Assembly (NCBI GenBank): GCA_951812575.1
Contig: OX638322.1
Location: forward strand, 2,107,925 to 2,171,924
Length of the DNA stretch: 64,000 bases
Reading direction: 5' to 3'
Source: Candidatus Binatia bacterium
GTDB lineage: Bacteria; Desulfobacterota; Binatia; Bin18
Within the stretch, counting starts at the first letter, position 1. Each line of letters opens with the position of its first letter. The notes under the pieces were generated by a model, which worked only from the letters and a program-made list of their open reading frames with translations, did no database searches and had not been told where the DNA came from. Below are positions 41,702 to 50,023 of this stretch, one piece after another. A program made the translations under genes and the position numbers.

Positions 41702-42565
41702 ATGCAAACCCTAACCTTGTCTCCATTGCATCCCGTGTTCGCTGCCGAAGTCCAAGGGATTGATCTGCGGCAGCCAACCGATGCAGATCTAGCAGCCAAG
41801 ATAGAGGCTGCCATGGATGAGTTCGCCGTGCTGGTCTTCCGCGACCAGGTTCTGGACGAATCTCAGCAGATGGCGTTTACCCGCGCCCTCGGTCCCGTTG
41901 ACATGGGGCTGCTCAAGGTGTTGCAGCGGCGGAGTCGATTCAAAGAGGCCGGGATGATCGACATCTCCAACGTGGATCTCGAAAGCCAGATTCTAGAGCG
42001 GGACGATCCGCGCCTGATTACCATGCTGGCCAACCAGCTCTGGCACAGCGACAGCTCGTTCAAGCAACCATCCGCGAAGTATTCGCTCTTGTTGGCTTGT
42101 ATCCTCCCCGAGCAGGGAGGGGAAACCGAGTTCGCGGATATGCGTGCGGCCTATGACGCTTTGCCGGACGAGGTCAGGGGGGAACTCGAAGGGCTGGCGG
42201 CCGAACACTCCGCCTTTCATTCGCGTATCCAGCTCGGCGACCGGCAATACACGCCGGAAGATTTGGCCAAGTATCCGACCGTGGCATGGCCTATCGTCCG
42301 TACTCATCCGGGCTCCCGGCGGAAGACGCTCTTTATCGGGGCGCACGCCACGCACATTGTGGGCTGGCCCGTCCCGGAAGGGCGGCTCCTGCTCGCCGAG
42401 CTCTTGGAACACGCCACGCAAAGTCGGTTTGTGTACCGCCATACCTGGCGTCCGGGCGACCTGGTGATCTGGGACAATCGCGCCGTGCTGCATCGCGGCC
42501 GTCGCTACGATCTTTCCCGGCGACGGGAGCTGCGCCGCAGCACGGTCGAAGACGCCCAGGTGTGA
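41702..42565 (+). CDS. TauD/TfdA-family Fe(II)/2-oxoglutarate dioxygenase
   Basis: 287 aa. The ATG at 41702 has AGGGA just upstream; a GTG 33 bases earlier is in frame but less likely. Iron ligands are His115 and Asp117 (WHSDSSF) and His264 (NRAVLHRGRRYD); the 2-oxoglutarate-binding arginine lies in RRRELRRST. TfdA-like members oxidise phenoxyacetates, taurine, or alkyl sulfates. It is divergent from hyuB and convergent with the Rieske gene. Confidence 0.9.
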   Translation: MQTLTLSPLHPVFAAEVQGIDLRQPTDADLAAKIEAAMDEFAVLVFRDQVLDESQQMAFTRALGPVDMGLLKVLQRRSRFKEAGMIDISNVDLESQILERDDPRLITMLANQLWHSDSSFKQPSAKYSLLLACILPEQGGETEFADMRAAYDALPDEVRGELEGLAAEHSAFHSRIQLGDRQYTPEDLAKYPTVAWPIVRTHPGSRRKTLFIGAHATHIVGWPVPEGRLLLAELLEHATQSRFVYRHTWRPGDLVIWDNRAVLHRGRRYDLSRRRELRRSTVEDAQV

Positions 42566-42582
42566 GCGGTCTCTTGATCAAC

Positions 42583-43815
42583 TTACAACTGTTCCAGAGG
42601 TGGCAGGCCGAGGGCGTCACGGTAGTTGGTGTGGAAATGATGCAGAGCCGGCTCGTTGCGACCGAAGACCATATACTCAAGCGCCCCACTTGCGACCGTC
42701 TTTTGGGCCATTTCCCCGACATAATAGTCTTCCTGCTCCAGGGTGCTGTTCACGATTTCATTGACCGCCTCAGGGGAGATCGCCTCATCCCCGCCCTCAC
42801 GGGTCTCTTGATCGTAGACATTGGTCTCATCAATGACGACACGGGCACCGGTGTCCATGCTCTCCTGGAGTTCGGGGCTGATGTAGTTGCACACGCGGGT
42901 AATGGAGCGACCAATATCCTGCTTGTCCGGATATATCTTAAAGATCGTGACGTTTTCCTTGTTGACGGTCATTTGGATATTCGGGAAGAAATAATACAGC
43001 ACAACGGCCATACCCTCCATGTCCCACTGGTCTTCTGGCAAGGTACGGAGCAGATCAATGGAGCGTGAGGGGAACACAAAACGATGATTCCGTCCGTTTG
43101 CTTCGTAGGCGAGCGCGTCTCCATAGAAGATATTGTTGAGCGTGCTGCCGTGTAAACGGGAAAAGTGGTAGGTCTCCCCAAAGGTGTCGTTGGCCAGCTT
43201 CCAGTTCAGCCGCTTATCCATCGTGGTTACTCCCCTGTAGTGAAGCCGACCAATATCCCAGCTCTCAATTTCCGGAGCGAAGTCGCCCAGTAGCGTATCG
43301 ACATCGAGTTTGCCGGCAGCGTTTGGATGTACCCACAGCGTGCCATACTGCTCGACGGCAGGGAGTTCGATGAGACCGTGGCACGAACGGTCGATCTTGC
43401 CAAAGTCTTTCTCGCGCGGAATGCCGACGAGTTTGCCAGCAGGGGAGTAGGTCCAGTTGTGGAATGGGCAGATAAAACGGGAGGCTTCGCCACGTTCCTC
43501 GGTCGCAACCTGTGACCCACGGTGGCGGCACGCGTTGACGAACGCGCGGAACTGACCGTCTTTGTCACGGGTCGCGAGCACAGGGACGCCAAAGTCTTCC
43601 GTTGTGACAAAGCTCCCAGGCGTAGGCAGATCCCCGCTGAGTCCAATGAGCTGAGGGTGATTGCGAAAGAACAGCGCCCATTCTTTTTGCGCCTGGTCCG
43701 GGCAGGTGTAGAATGCGGTCGGGTTTTTGTATTGGACCCCTGCGTCTACACTCATACCGTCGTCAAGTTGCTGTAACAGCTCCTTCAGAATTGATACTTG
43801 CATTTCGTGTTGCAT
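42583..43815 (-). CDS. Rieske non-haem iron oxygenase, alpha subunit
   Basis: 410 aa ring-hydroxylating or demethylating oxygenase. The Rieske cluster is bound by Cys96-Arg-His98 (CRHRG) and Cys116-Pro-Phe-His119 (CPFHNW). The mononuclear iron site is in LANDTFGETYHFSRLHG with His217 and His222. No beta subunit or ferredoxin adjoins, so it may work with a distant reductase. A TetR-type regulator gene lies 69 bases upstream on the same strand, making them a probable two-gene operon. Confidence 0.9.
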   Translation of the reverse strand: MQHEMQVSILKELLQQLDDGMSVDAGVQYKNPTAFYTCPDQAQKEWALFFRNHPQLIGLSGDLPTPGSFVTTEDFGVPVLATRDKDGQFRAFVNACRHRGSQVATEERGEASRFICPFHNWTYSPAGKLVGIPREKDFGKIDRSCHGLIELPAVEQYGTLWVHPNAAGKLDVDTLLGDFAPEIESWDIGRLHYRGVTTMDKRLNWKLANDTFGETYHFSRLHGSTLNNIFYGDALAYEANGRNHRFVFPSRSIDLLRTLPEDQWDMEGMAVVLYYFFPNIQMTVNKENVTIFKIYPDKQDIGRSITRVCNYISPELQESMDTGARVVIDETNVYDQETREGGDEAISPEAVNEIVNSTLEQEDYYVGEMAQKTVASGALEYMVFGRNEPALHHFHTNYRDALGLPPLEQL

Positions 43816-43884
43816 CCCGCACTCCCTTCTGTCTCACTATTGCGGCACCACGGTCCCGGATCGGGTGTCCGTGTTCTCTGCTGA

Positions 43885-44568
43885 TTATTTGTCCGTTTTC
43901 TTGCGGAACTGTCTAAGCGTCTGCTCCAACTCATGCAGTTGGTCCAGGATCTGCCGTCGAACTGCGTCAGTGGCAATACCGAGTAAAACCACATACATCC
44001 CGTACAGCGCACGCGAGCGGAACTCGTCCCCGTCGATGCGACCAAAGGCCCAATGGATGAATGCTCGGTCCCAGGTGGCATATGCCTGGTGAGCCAGGAG
44101 ATACGGGTCGAGTTGAGCTGTCAGCTGGCCCTGGCCTATGGCCTGCTCAATCGCCGCCTTGGCTATAGCGGCGGCGCGGTCTGAGAGACGGTTTTCTGCC
44201 GCACCACCGCGAGCCAGGCGTTCATAGCTTGCAATACCCAACGGACGGTAGACCGTCTCGTCCTCGACCATACAGCGGACACTTACGGTAGTAACTGCGT
44301 GACACTGTTCCAGTGGGTTCTCCCGTTGCGCTTCTCGCTCGAGGACCTCAGCCACTCGGTCAATAGCATCATCAATTAACGCCCTCAGGATGCCATCGCT
44401 GTTACCAAACAAGTTGTAGAGTGTGGTCACGCTCAAGCCAGCTTCAGAGCCAAGCTTGCGCATGGACAGCCCGTCCGCTGCAATCAGCCTACGCGCCGCC
44501 TCGATAATCCGCTTCCGCCGAGCTTCTGTATGGACTGCACGCAGTCTTGGTGTTTTTTTCTGTAACAC
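43885..44568 (-). CDS. TetR-family transcriptional regulator
   Basis: 227 aa from a GTG at 44568. The N-terminal helix-turn-helix lies about residues 16-60 (RKRIIEAARRLIAADGLSMR, then GLSVTTLYNLFGNSDGILRA); the C-terminal helical ligand domain ends with a long LHELEQTLRQFRKK helix. The start codon sits inside a perfect 33-base palindrome. A TTGACA/TATCAA promoter with 17-base spacing would start the transcript only a few bases before the GTG, so the message may be leaderless and strongly self-repressed. The frame extends further upstream, but the divergent operator makes that unlikely to be coding. Confidence 0.85.
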   Translation of the reverse strand: MLQKKTPRLRAVHTEARRKRIIEAARRLIAADGLSMRKLGSEAGLSVTTLYNLFGNSDGILRALIDDAIDRVAEVLEREAQRENPLEQCHAVTTVSVRCMVEDETVYRPLGIASYERLARGGAAENRLSDRAAAIAKAAIEQAIGQGQLTAQLDPYLLAHQAYATWDRAFIHWAFGRIDGDEFRSRALYGMYVVLLGIATDAVRRQILDQLHELEQTLRQFRKKTDK

Positions 44569-44593
44569 TGTATCAACTTGATACAGTGTTACA
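44561..44593. promoter_or_regulatory. Perfect 33-base palindrome, probable TetR operator
   Basis: Arms of 16 bases (TGTAACACTGTATCAA and its exact reverse complement) flank one central C at 44577. It lies between the divergent TetR-Rieske and LLM transcription units, overlapping the -10 region and the GTG of tetR. No mismatch is present, which is rare at this length and marks it as a high-affinity site, most likely for the adjacent TetR protein. Confidence 0.85.
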
Positions 44594-44606
44594 GATTCTA
44601 TGTCAA
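44578..44606 (-). promoter_or_regulatory. Putative tetR promoter
   Basis: On the minus strand TTGACA (44606-44601) is a perfect -35 and TATCAA (44583-44578) a four-of-six -10, 17 bases apart. The -10 lies within the palindrome, so a bound repressor would block RNA polymerase. The predicted start, about 44569-44571, nearly coincides with the GTG. Confidence 0.55.
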
Positions 44607-44686
44607 TATGCTTACCGATATCCTCTCCCCACCTTTGTCTCTTTGACGTGTGAGCGCTATAGTCCGAACCCACGGGAGGTAGTGTG

Positions 44687-45718
44687 ATGCGACTCGGACT
44701 AGTCACCGGATACTCAGGCCCAAACATGCCACACACCATGGAGGTGATCCTGGAGGCCGAACGCCTGGGGTTTGACTCAGTCTGGACCGGTGAGGCTTGG
44801 GGGTCGGACGTGGTTTCTTTCCTGGCCTTTGTTGGGGCACGCACGTCAAAAATCAAGCTGGGAGCGGGAATCTTGCAGATGCAGGCGCGGACCCCGGCCA
44901 TGACGGCCATGACCGCTATGACACTTGATGGCTTAACCAATGGGCGCTTCCTGATCGGGCTAGGGCCATCGAATCCGCAGGTCATCGAGGGCTGGCACGG
45001 CGTGCCCTATGGCAAGCCACTCCAACGCTACCGGGAGTATGTCGCAATTTTACGTAAAATCCTGGTCCGTGAGGAACGGCTTGAGTTTAATGGCCAGGAG
45101 TATCAGGTTCCGTACGCCGGGCCGGATGCCAGCGGGCTGGGCAAGCCACTGAAGAGTATTCTCCACGGTCGGCCCGACATGAAAATCTACACCGCCTCGA
45201 TTGGTCCCAAGGGGATTGCGCTTGCGGCCGAAATTGCCGACGGCCTGCTCCCGGTGTGGATGAGCCCGGATTGGGGCGAATCGTATTATCGCCCACACCT
45301 CGAAGCCGGATTTGCCACAGCCGGGAATGGCAAAAGCCTGCGGGATTTTGATCTCGCCCCGTATGTGACGTGTGTGCTAGGCGACGATCTGGACCAGTGT
45401 CGCGCCCCGGTCAAAGCCAGTCTGGCCTTATATATCGGCGGCATGGGAGCCCGTACCAAAAATTTCTATAACAGCTACGTCCGGAACTTCGGATATGAGG
45501 GCCTGGCCACAACCCTGCAGGATTTGTATCTCTCGGGCCAAAAAGTGGCAGCCCAAGCGGCCGTTCCCGATGAACTGGTTGATGCCGTCGCCCTGGTCGG
45601 TCCCAAAGAACGCATTGCCGAGCAACTCACGCGCTGGAAGGCGTCGCCCGTCACGACCATGGTTATTGGCACGAATCAGGTCGAGGCCCTGCGCGTCCTG
45701 GCGGAGTTGTGTCTGTGA
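44687..45718 (+). CDS. LLM-class flavin/F420-dependent oxidoreductase
   Basis: 343 aa luciferase-like TIM-barrel enzyme, F420-type by its layout ([80 protein letters not shown]). GGGAGG lies eight bases from the ATG; a GTG three bases earlier is in frame. It is divergent from tetR across the palindrome and so a candidate member of that regulon. Substrate unknown. Confidence 0.88.
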   Translation: MRLGLVTGYSGPNMPHTMEVILEAERLGFDSVWTGEAWGSDVVSFLAFVGARTSKIKLGAGILQMQARTPAMTAMTAMTLDGLTNGRFLIGLGPSNPQVIEGWHGVPYGKPLQRYREYVAILRKILVREERLEFNGQEYQVPYAGPDASGLGKPLKSILHGRPDMKIYTASIGPKGIALAAEIADGLLPVWMSPDWGESYYRPHLEAGFATAGNGKSLRDFDLAPYVTCVLGDDLDQCRAPVKASLALYIGGMGARTKNFYNSYVRNFGYEGLATTLQDLYLSGQKVAAQAAVPDELVDAVALVGPKERIAEQLTRWKASPVTTMVIGTNQVEALRVLAELCL

Positions 45719-45772
45719 TATGCCGCATTGTGAAATTGAACGAAAATCGCACTGGTAGAAAGAGCTGACACC

Positions 45773-46405
45773 ATGAAACTCTATATGGTTCCTGCCGCCC
45801 CGAACCCCACCAAAGTGATGCTGTATATTGCCGAGAAAACGGCCGCCGGGACCGAGATGGGTATCGAACAGGTCCTTGTCAACGCGCTCAAAAATGAGCA
45901 AAGGAGCGCGGATCATCTGGCGCGCAATCCGTTTGGGAGCCTGCCGGTGCTGGAGGTTGCGGACAATGAGTACATTGTCGAATCTCTGGCGATTATTGAG
46001 TATTTGGAGGAGTGCTTTCCCCAACCGGCGATGTGGGGGAATGGGACGCGTGAACGGATGCGCGCACGTGAGCTGGAACGGATCGCCGACCTCCGTGTGC
46101 TGCTTCAAATCGGGCGGTATGTCCACGCCACGAAATCGCCCATCGGACTTCCCCCTAATTCCGGGGTTGCGGCGCAGGCCGAGCAAGCGCTGCCGGTTGC
46201 CTTTCGGTACTTTGAGAATGTTTTAGCTGACGGTCGCGCACTGCTCTTAGGTGATCGCGTCTCGGTTGCCGACTGCACCCTTCAGGCCGCCTTGCAGTTC
46301 ATGCGCTTTGCCAAGTTTGATCTCCTCGCAGACTACCCGCATCTCAGACGCTGGGACGCCGCGTACCGCCAACGTGCGGCGGCTCAGGCCGTGCTGAAAT
46401 TCTGA
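45773..46405 (+). CDS. Glutathione S-transferase
   Basis: 210 aa, two-domain GST. The N-terminal thioredoxin fold reads MKLYMVPAAPNPTKVMLYIA, with NPFGSLPVLEVADNEYIVES holding the cis-proline and glutathione-binding Glu-Ser. The helical C-terminal domain includes LLGDRVSVADCTLQAALQFM with the conserved N-capping Ser-x-x-Asp. It is 54 bases after the LLM gene, same strand, so probably co-transcribed and possibly part of one detoxification unit. Confidence 0.9.
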   Translation: MKLYMVPAAPNPTKVMLYIAEKTAAGTEMGIEQVLVNALKNEQRSADHLARNPFGSLPVLEVADNEYIVESLAIIEYLEECFPQPAMWGNGTRERMRARELERIADLRVLLQIGRYVHATKSPIGLPPNSGVAAQAEQALPVAFRYFENVLADGRALLLGDRVSVADCTLQAALQFMRFAKFDLLADYPHLRRWDAAYRQRAAAQAVLKF

Positions 46406-46470
46406 GTGCGACACAGCTTTAGGAGCCTCTTTCATCTACGAAAAGGGGCTGAATGAGTAGGAGAAAATTT

Positions 46471-47316
46471 ATGAGGATTGGGATTTCACTACCGGTGAGG
46501 GAGCTTCAGAGCGATTTGGGAGCGATCAGGGCGTTTGCCCAAACGGCCGACGAGTTGGGCTATACGCATTTGCGCGTCCCGGACCAGGTTCTCCGGCCCG
46601 ATAGCGGCTATGTGCACGAGCCGCTGACGCTGCTGGCCTATGTGGCGGCCATCACGCAGAGGATAGAGCTGGTGCCCTCGGTCGTTGTCCTGCCTTCGCG
46701 CCAGACCGTGCTGGTCGCCAAGCAGGCCGCGGAATTGGACGTGCTGTCCGGCGGGCGTTTGCGTCTCGGCATCGGTGTCGGTCCCAGCGCCGAGGAATAC
46801 CGCGCCCTGGGTGCGGACTTTCAGACGCGGGGGGATCGCTGCGAGGAGCAGATGAGCCTCCTCAAACAGCTCTGGACGCAGCCCACGGTCGAATTTGACG
46901 GACGTTGGGACAGGGTGTCCGGGGCCGGTCTGAATCCGTTGCCGGTCCAAAGGCCGATCCCGCTCTGGATTGGCGCGCAGAGTGTTCCCATCCCGCGCAT
47001 TCGGCGCCGGATCGGCCGTCTGGCCGACGGCTGGTTTGTGCTGTGTACGCCGGTAGAGTTCCCGGCAATACAGGCCGATATTCTGCGTGCCGCCGAGACG
47101 GCTGGCCGGAGTCCGCAGGATATCGGCACCGAAGCCGGCGTGGCTGTGGTCGGTCCCCGCGAAGCGGAATGGCGCGACCGGGTGGCCGGCTGGCGACGGG
47201 CCGGCCTCAGCCATGTGTGTTTACGCACGCTCGGGGGCGGTCTGGACGCGCAGGGTCATCTGGACACCATGCAGCGGGTGTATGGGGAGGTGGGGGGGGT
47301 AGGGATTGGGGATTAG
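46471..47316 (+). CDS. LLM-class F420-dependent oxidoreductase (TIGR03619-like)
   Basis: 281 aa from the ATG at 46471 with GGAG at good spacing; an ATG at 46453 is in frame. RIGISLPVRELQSDLGAIRA, LGYTHLRVPDQVL, VPSVVVLPSRQTVLVAKQAA, LDVLSGGRLRLGIGVG and WNP-like NPLPVQRPIPLWIGA are the family landmarks. The final residues (GGVGIGD) are coded by the start of a GGGATTA tandem array, so the natural C-terminus may have been altered by repeat expansion. Third gene of the LLM-GST run. Confidence 0.87.
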   Translation: MRIGISLPVRELQSDLGAIRAFAQTADELGYTHLRVPDQVLRPDSGYVHEPLTLLAYVAAITQRIELVPSVVVLPSRQTVLVAKQAAELDVLSGGRLRLGIGVGPSAEEYRALGADFQTRGDRCEEQMSLLKQLWTQPTVEFDGRWDRVSGAGLNPLPVQRPIPLWIGAQSVPIPRIRRRIGRLADGWFVLCTPVEFPAIQADILRAAETAGRSPQDIGTEAGVAVVGPREAEWRDRVAGWRRAGLSHVCLRTLGGGLDAQGHLDTMQRVYGEVGGVGIGD

Positions 47317-47335
47317 GGATTAGGGATTAGGGGTG
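47301..47335. repeat. GGGATTA tandem repeat
   Basis: Short heptamer array (GGGATTA three times with flanking GGGGATT/GGGG) spanning the stop codon of the LLM gene. It is common intergenic low-complexity sequence in such genomes. The following bases, 47342-47365, form a CCCCCTTGGGGG hairpin. Confidence 0.7.
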
Positions 47336-47426
47336 AGTTCCTTCCCCCCTTGGGGGAAGGGGAAGGTTAGGATGGGGGGAACACCACTCCTGGCTGGACG
47401 CTCCGGCATCGGAGAGGGCCACCAGC

Positions 47427-47449
47427 GGGCAACCACAGGGGGTTGCCCC
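47427..47449. repeat. GGGGCAACC hairpin repeat, copy 2
   Basis: GGGCAACC-ACAGGG-GGTTGCCC followed by TACATTGC, the same element as 30943-30966. It lies next to the 3' end of the SnoaL-like gene. Confidence 0.75.
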
Positions 47450-47458
47450 TACATTGCG

Positions 47459-47896
47459 CTAGGCGGCGTCCTTGGGGCCAAAGGAATCGGTTGTAATCCG
47501 GCGCGATTTGAACTTCCACTCGCCGTCAACTTTGGCGTACTCGTCGTTATACCAGCCCTTCATTTCCCACTTTTTGCCCTCTCGGTTCATGTGGACTTCC
47601 ACATAACACGTCCCCGTGGCCTGATCCGGCCCACTCAGTTCGATGACGTGGTTATGGATGAAGGGCCGTGGCTGCATCGCCAAGCCACCCTTGATCATGG
47701 TGCGCAAGCCGTCGTGGCCTTGTGCGCCCGGCAGGCTGGGGTCGTCGGTCGAGAACGAGCCGTCTTCGGTAAAGAGATTGACGTATCCGTCCAAATCCTG
47801 CTGCCACACACAGTGACAATACTGCAAAGGCAGGTTGCGGATCGCCTCGCGGTCAACCATTTCCTGCATCTGCGTCTCAAGACTCTTGTCTGCCAT
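47459..47896 (-). CDS. SnoaL-like/NTF2-fold protein
   Basis: 145 aa. The ATG at 47896 follows AAAGGAGG; the frame is open further upstream but only through a REP element. The layout (MQEMVDREAIRNLPLQYCHC, LDGYVNLFTEDGSFSTDD, FIHNHVIELSGPDQATGTCY, YNDEYAKVDGEWKFKSRRIT) matches the SnoaL_4/ring-hydroxylating-dioxygenase-beta-like group. It could bind or isomerise a small polar aromatic. It lies downstream of the SDR at 47988, same strand. Confidence 0.83.
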   Translation of the reverse strand: MADKSLETQMQEMVDREAIRNLPLQYCHCVWQQDLDGYVNLFTEDGSFSTDDPSLPGAQGHDGLRTMIKGGLAMQPRPFIHNHVIELSGPDQATGTCYVEVHMNREGKKWEMKGWYNDEYAKVDGEWKFKSRRITTDSFGPKDAA

Positions 47897-47946
47897 GCTG
47901 TCCTCCTTTTTTGTTCTTTCCCCTCTAGCGTGTTTTCGTGTTCCTT

Positions 47947-47967
47947 CCCTCTCCCTCTGGGAGAGGG
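47947..47967. repeat. CCCTCTCCC REP palindrome, third copy
   Basis: CCCTCTCCC-TCT-GGGAGAGGG followed by CCAGGGTGAGGG, between the SDR and SnoaL genes. Same family as 29482-29582. Confidence 0.75.
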
Positions 47968-47987
47968 CCAGGGTGAGGGCTTTTTCA

Positions 47988-48788
47988 TCACTCCGGCAGA
48001 AACGACGGGCTGCCCGTTTTGGCGGTCTGGCCGCCGTCGGCGACAAACGCCGCACCAGTCACAAATGAGGCCAGATCAGAGGCCAGAAACAGGATGACAT
48101 TGGCCATTTCTTCCGGCCTGCCCAGCCGCCCCATGGGGATGATCTCGTCGAACTTCTCGGCAAACCCCGGCTGCTCCAGGGCGGGTGCGATCAGCGGCGT
48201 GTCGATGGCTCCCGGACAGATACAGTTGGCCCGAATGCCGGAGCGGGCATACTCAATGGCAACCACTCGGGTGAGATTGATCACCCCAGCCTTGGCGGCA
48301 TTATACGCGGCAATGCCGTAATCGGCCCGCAGCCCCGAAATGGACGCGGTATTGACGATGGCCCCGCCGCCGTTCTGGCGCATGACCGGAATCGCCTTCT
48401 TCATGGCGTGAAAGACCGACGACAAACCCAGGTCGATCGTCTTGTCCCAGACGCTGTCCTCCAGGTCGGCTGTGCGGGCCATGACCGTACTGTCGGGCCG
48501 GGCCGCGGGCAGACCAAAGGCGTTATTATGCAGAAAATCGAGCCGGCCAAAGGCATCCGTCGTGGTCGTAATCATCCGGTCGAGGTCGGCCTGTTGGGTC
48601 ACATCGGCGATGACCGCCATGGCCTTTCCGCCCGCCTCCGTGATCTCGGCGACCACCGCGCTCGCATTCTCTTCGTTGATGTCAGCCACCGCAACCGCAC
48701 CGCCACGCTGGGCAAATCCCAGTGCGGTCGCCCGGCCAATGCCCGAGGCCGCGCCCGTCACCAGGCCGACTTTACCGCTAAAATCCAT
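47988..48788 (-). CDS. Short-chain dehydrogenase/reductase
   Basis: 266 aa. GLVTGAASGIGRATALGFAQ is the cofactor motif and LDFLHNNAFG the NNAG-equivalent. Catalytic Ser is in NTASISGLRADYGIAAYNAAKAG, with Tyr and Lys four apart. The ending FVTGAAFVADGGQTAKTG is typical of the DHB/cyclopentanol dehydrogenase type. It lies 26 bases after the amidohydrolase gene. Confidence 0.9.
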   Translation of the reverse strand: MDFSGKVGLVTGAASGIGRATALGFAQRGGAVAVADINEENASAVVAEITEAGGKAMAVIADVTQQADLDRMITTTTDAFGRLDFLHNNAFGLPAARPDSTVMARTADLEDSVWDKTIDLGLSSVFHAMKKAIPVMRQNGGGAIVNTASISGLRADYGIAAYNAAKAGVINLTRVVAIEYARSGIRANCICPGAIDTPLIAPALEQPGFAEKFDEIIPMGRLGRPEEMANVILFLASDLASFVTGAAFVADGGQTAKTGSPSFLPE

Positions 48789-48814
48789 AGTCTGTGTCTC
48801 CTCAGCAGCCGCGG

Positions 48815-49933
48815 CTATTTCAGATTAAAAACACGCGCCCCGTTATCCCAGAACAGCTTGCGTTTCGACTCTGCCGGAATGGGCTGATCAAGCATGGCTT
48901 GCACGCCCCAGGGATAGGTGCCGTCCGGGTGCGGATAGTCGGAGTCCCAGGTGAAATTATCGTCGCCGACCAGCTCGACCGCGGCTTGCATGGTGGGCTC
49001 GTCGCCCCGGAAGCCCACACATACATTGCTGCGAAAATACTCCGTTGGCGGCCGGGTGAGATATTCATGTTCGGCGTTGCCGCTGAATTCCCAGTGCTGC
49101 TCCATGCGTTGCAGCCAGTACGGGGTCCAGCCGCCGTCGCCCTCAACGTGGATGACTTTGAGTTGGGGGAATTTTTCAAAGATACCGAACCAGATCAGAC
49201 CGGCCATGGCCGCCATGGCTTCAAACGGATGGGATAAAATATGGCCGCTGGTATGCGTGTCCATGCGATCGCCAAACGAGGGCACCGAGGCCGAAGCCGA
49301 GTCATGGGTTGAGAGCGGCCGGCCCAGCCTTTCGATGGTCGCCCACAGCGGGTGATAGTCCTCATGCCACAGGGTTCGGCCGCCGACCGGATTGGGCCGC
49401 ATATAATAACTGACGCAGCCGTTTGCCGCGGCGCGTTCAGCCTCTTTGATCGCCTCCTCCGGTTCCTGCATGGGCAGGGCCGCGGCCCAGCGCAGGCGCT
49501 CGGGCGCTTCGGAGGTGTAGTCGGCGGCCCAGTTATTATAGGCTCGGCAGCAGGCCGCCAGCAGTTTGGTGTCGCGGAACTCGCGGCCGAGCATCTGGCC
49601 GGTATAGGTCGGGTAGAGAATCTGGACATCCACGCCTTGCTCGTCCATGTCCATGAGTCGGCTTTTGGCGCTAAAACCGGTTTCTTTGGCTCGCTCAAAG
49701 CGGTCCATGGCCTTATACGCAGCCTTGAGAAACGCCTTGGCCGCCATCGGGTATTTGCCCTTTTCGCGCGTAAACGACTCGCCTTCGACCAGAAAGGTGC
49801 GACGTCCCGACCCCGGCGCCTCGCCCATTCGGGGCGCTTCGGCCTTATACGCGTCTTCCATATGCCGTTCCCACAGCCAGTCCGGCTCCATCATATGGGA
49901 GTCGGTATCCACAATTTTGAATCCGTCACGCAT
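48815..49933 (-). CDS. Metal-dependent amidohydrolase (ACMSD-like)
   Basis: 372 aa amidohydrolase_2 family. FKIVDTDSHMMEPDWLWERH carries the N-terminal metal-site pattern in the form DxH rather than HxH. LRWAAALPMQEPEEAIKEAE, LGRPLSTHDSASA, SHPFEAMAAMAGLIWFGIFE, VIHVEGDGGWTPYWLQRMEQ and FTWDSDYPHPDG are all family segments; the last holds the catalytic Asp. Relatives act as decarboxylases or hydrolases on aromatic acids. Probably one operon with the SDR. Confidence 0.9.
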   Translation of the reverse strand: MRDGFKIVDTDSHMMEPDWLWERHMEDAYKAEAPRMGEAPGSGRRTFLVEGESFTREKGKYPMAAKAFLKAAYKAMDRFERAKETGFSAKSRLMDMDEQGVDVQILYPTYTGQMLGREFRDTKLLAACCRAYNNWAADYTSEAPERLRWAAALPMQEPEEAIKEAERAAANGCVSYYMRPNPVGGRTLWHEDYHPLWATIERLGRPLSTHDSASASVPSFGDRMDTHTSGHILSHPFEAMAAMAGLIWFGIFEKFPQLKVIHVEGDGGWTPYWLQRMEQHWEFSGNAEHEYLTRPPTEYFRSNVCVGFRGDEPTMQAAVELVGDDNFTWDSDYPHPDGTYPWGVQAMLDQPIPAESKRKLFWDNGARVFNLK

Positions 49934-50023
49934 GGTCAGCTCCCTCCACTATGTGCTGCTTTTTCATCGCCGCTCAGGCTGTTGTGTGGTATCACCTCTG
50001 TCATTACGAGAGTAGGGGGCCGG

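Noticed and set aside
44643..44663. Promoter for the LLM gene (TTGACG and TATAGT)
   Set aside because: The boxes are only nine bases apart, too close for a sigma-70 promoter.
44569..44985. Upstream extension of the TetR reading frame
   Set aside because: It would read through the operator palindrome and antisense into the LLM gene; the family starts close to the GTG at 44568.
47301..47335. CRISPR-like or regulatory array
   Set aside because: It is a heptamer low-complexity run without spacers.
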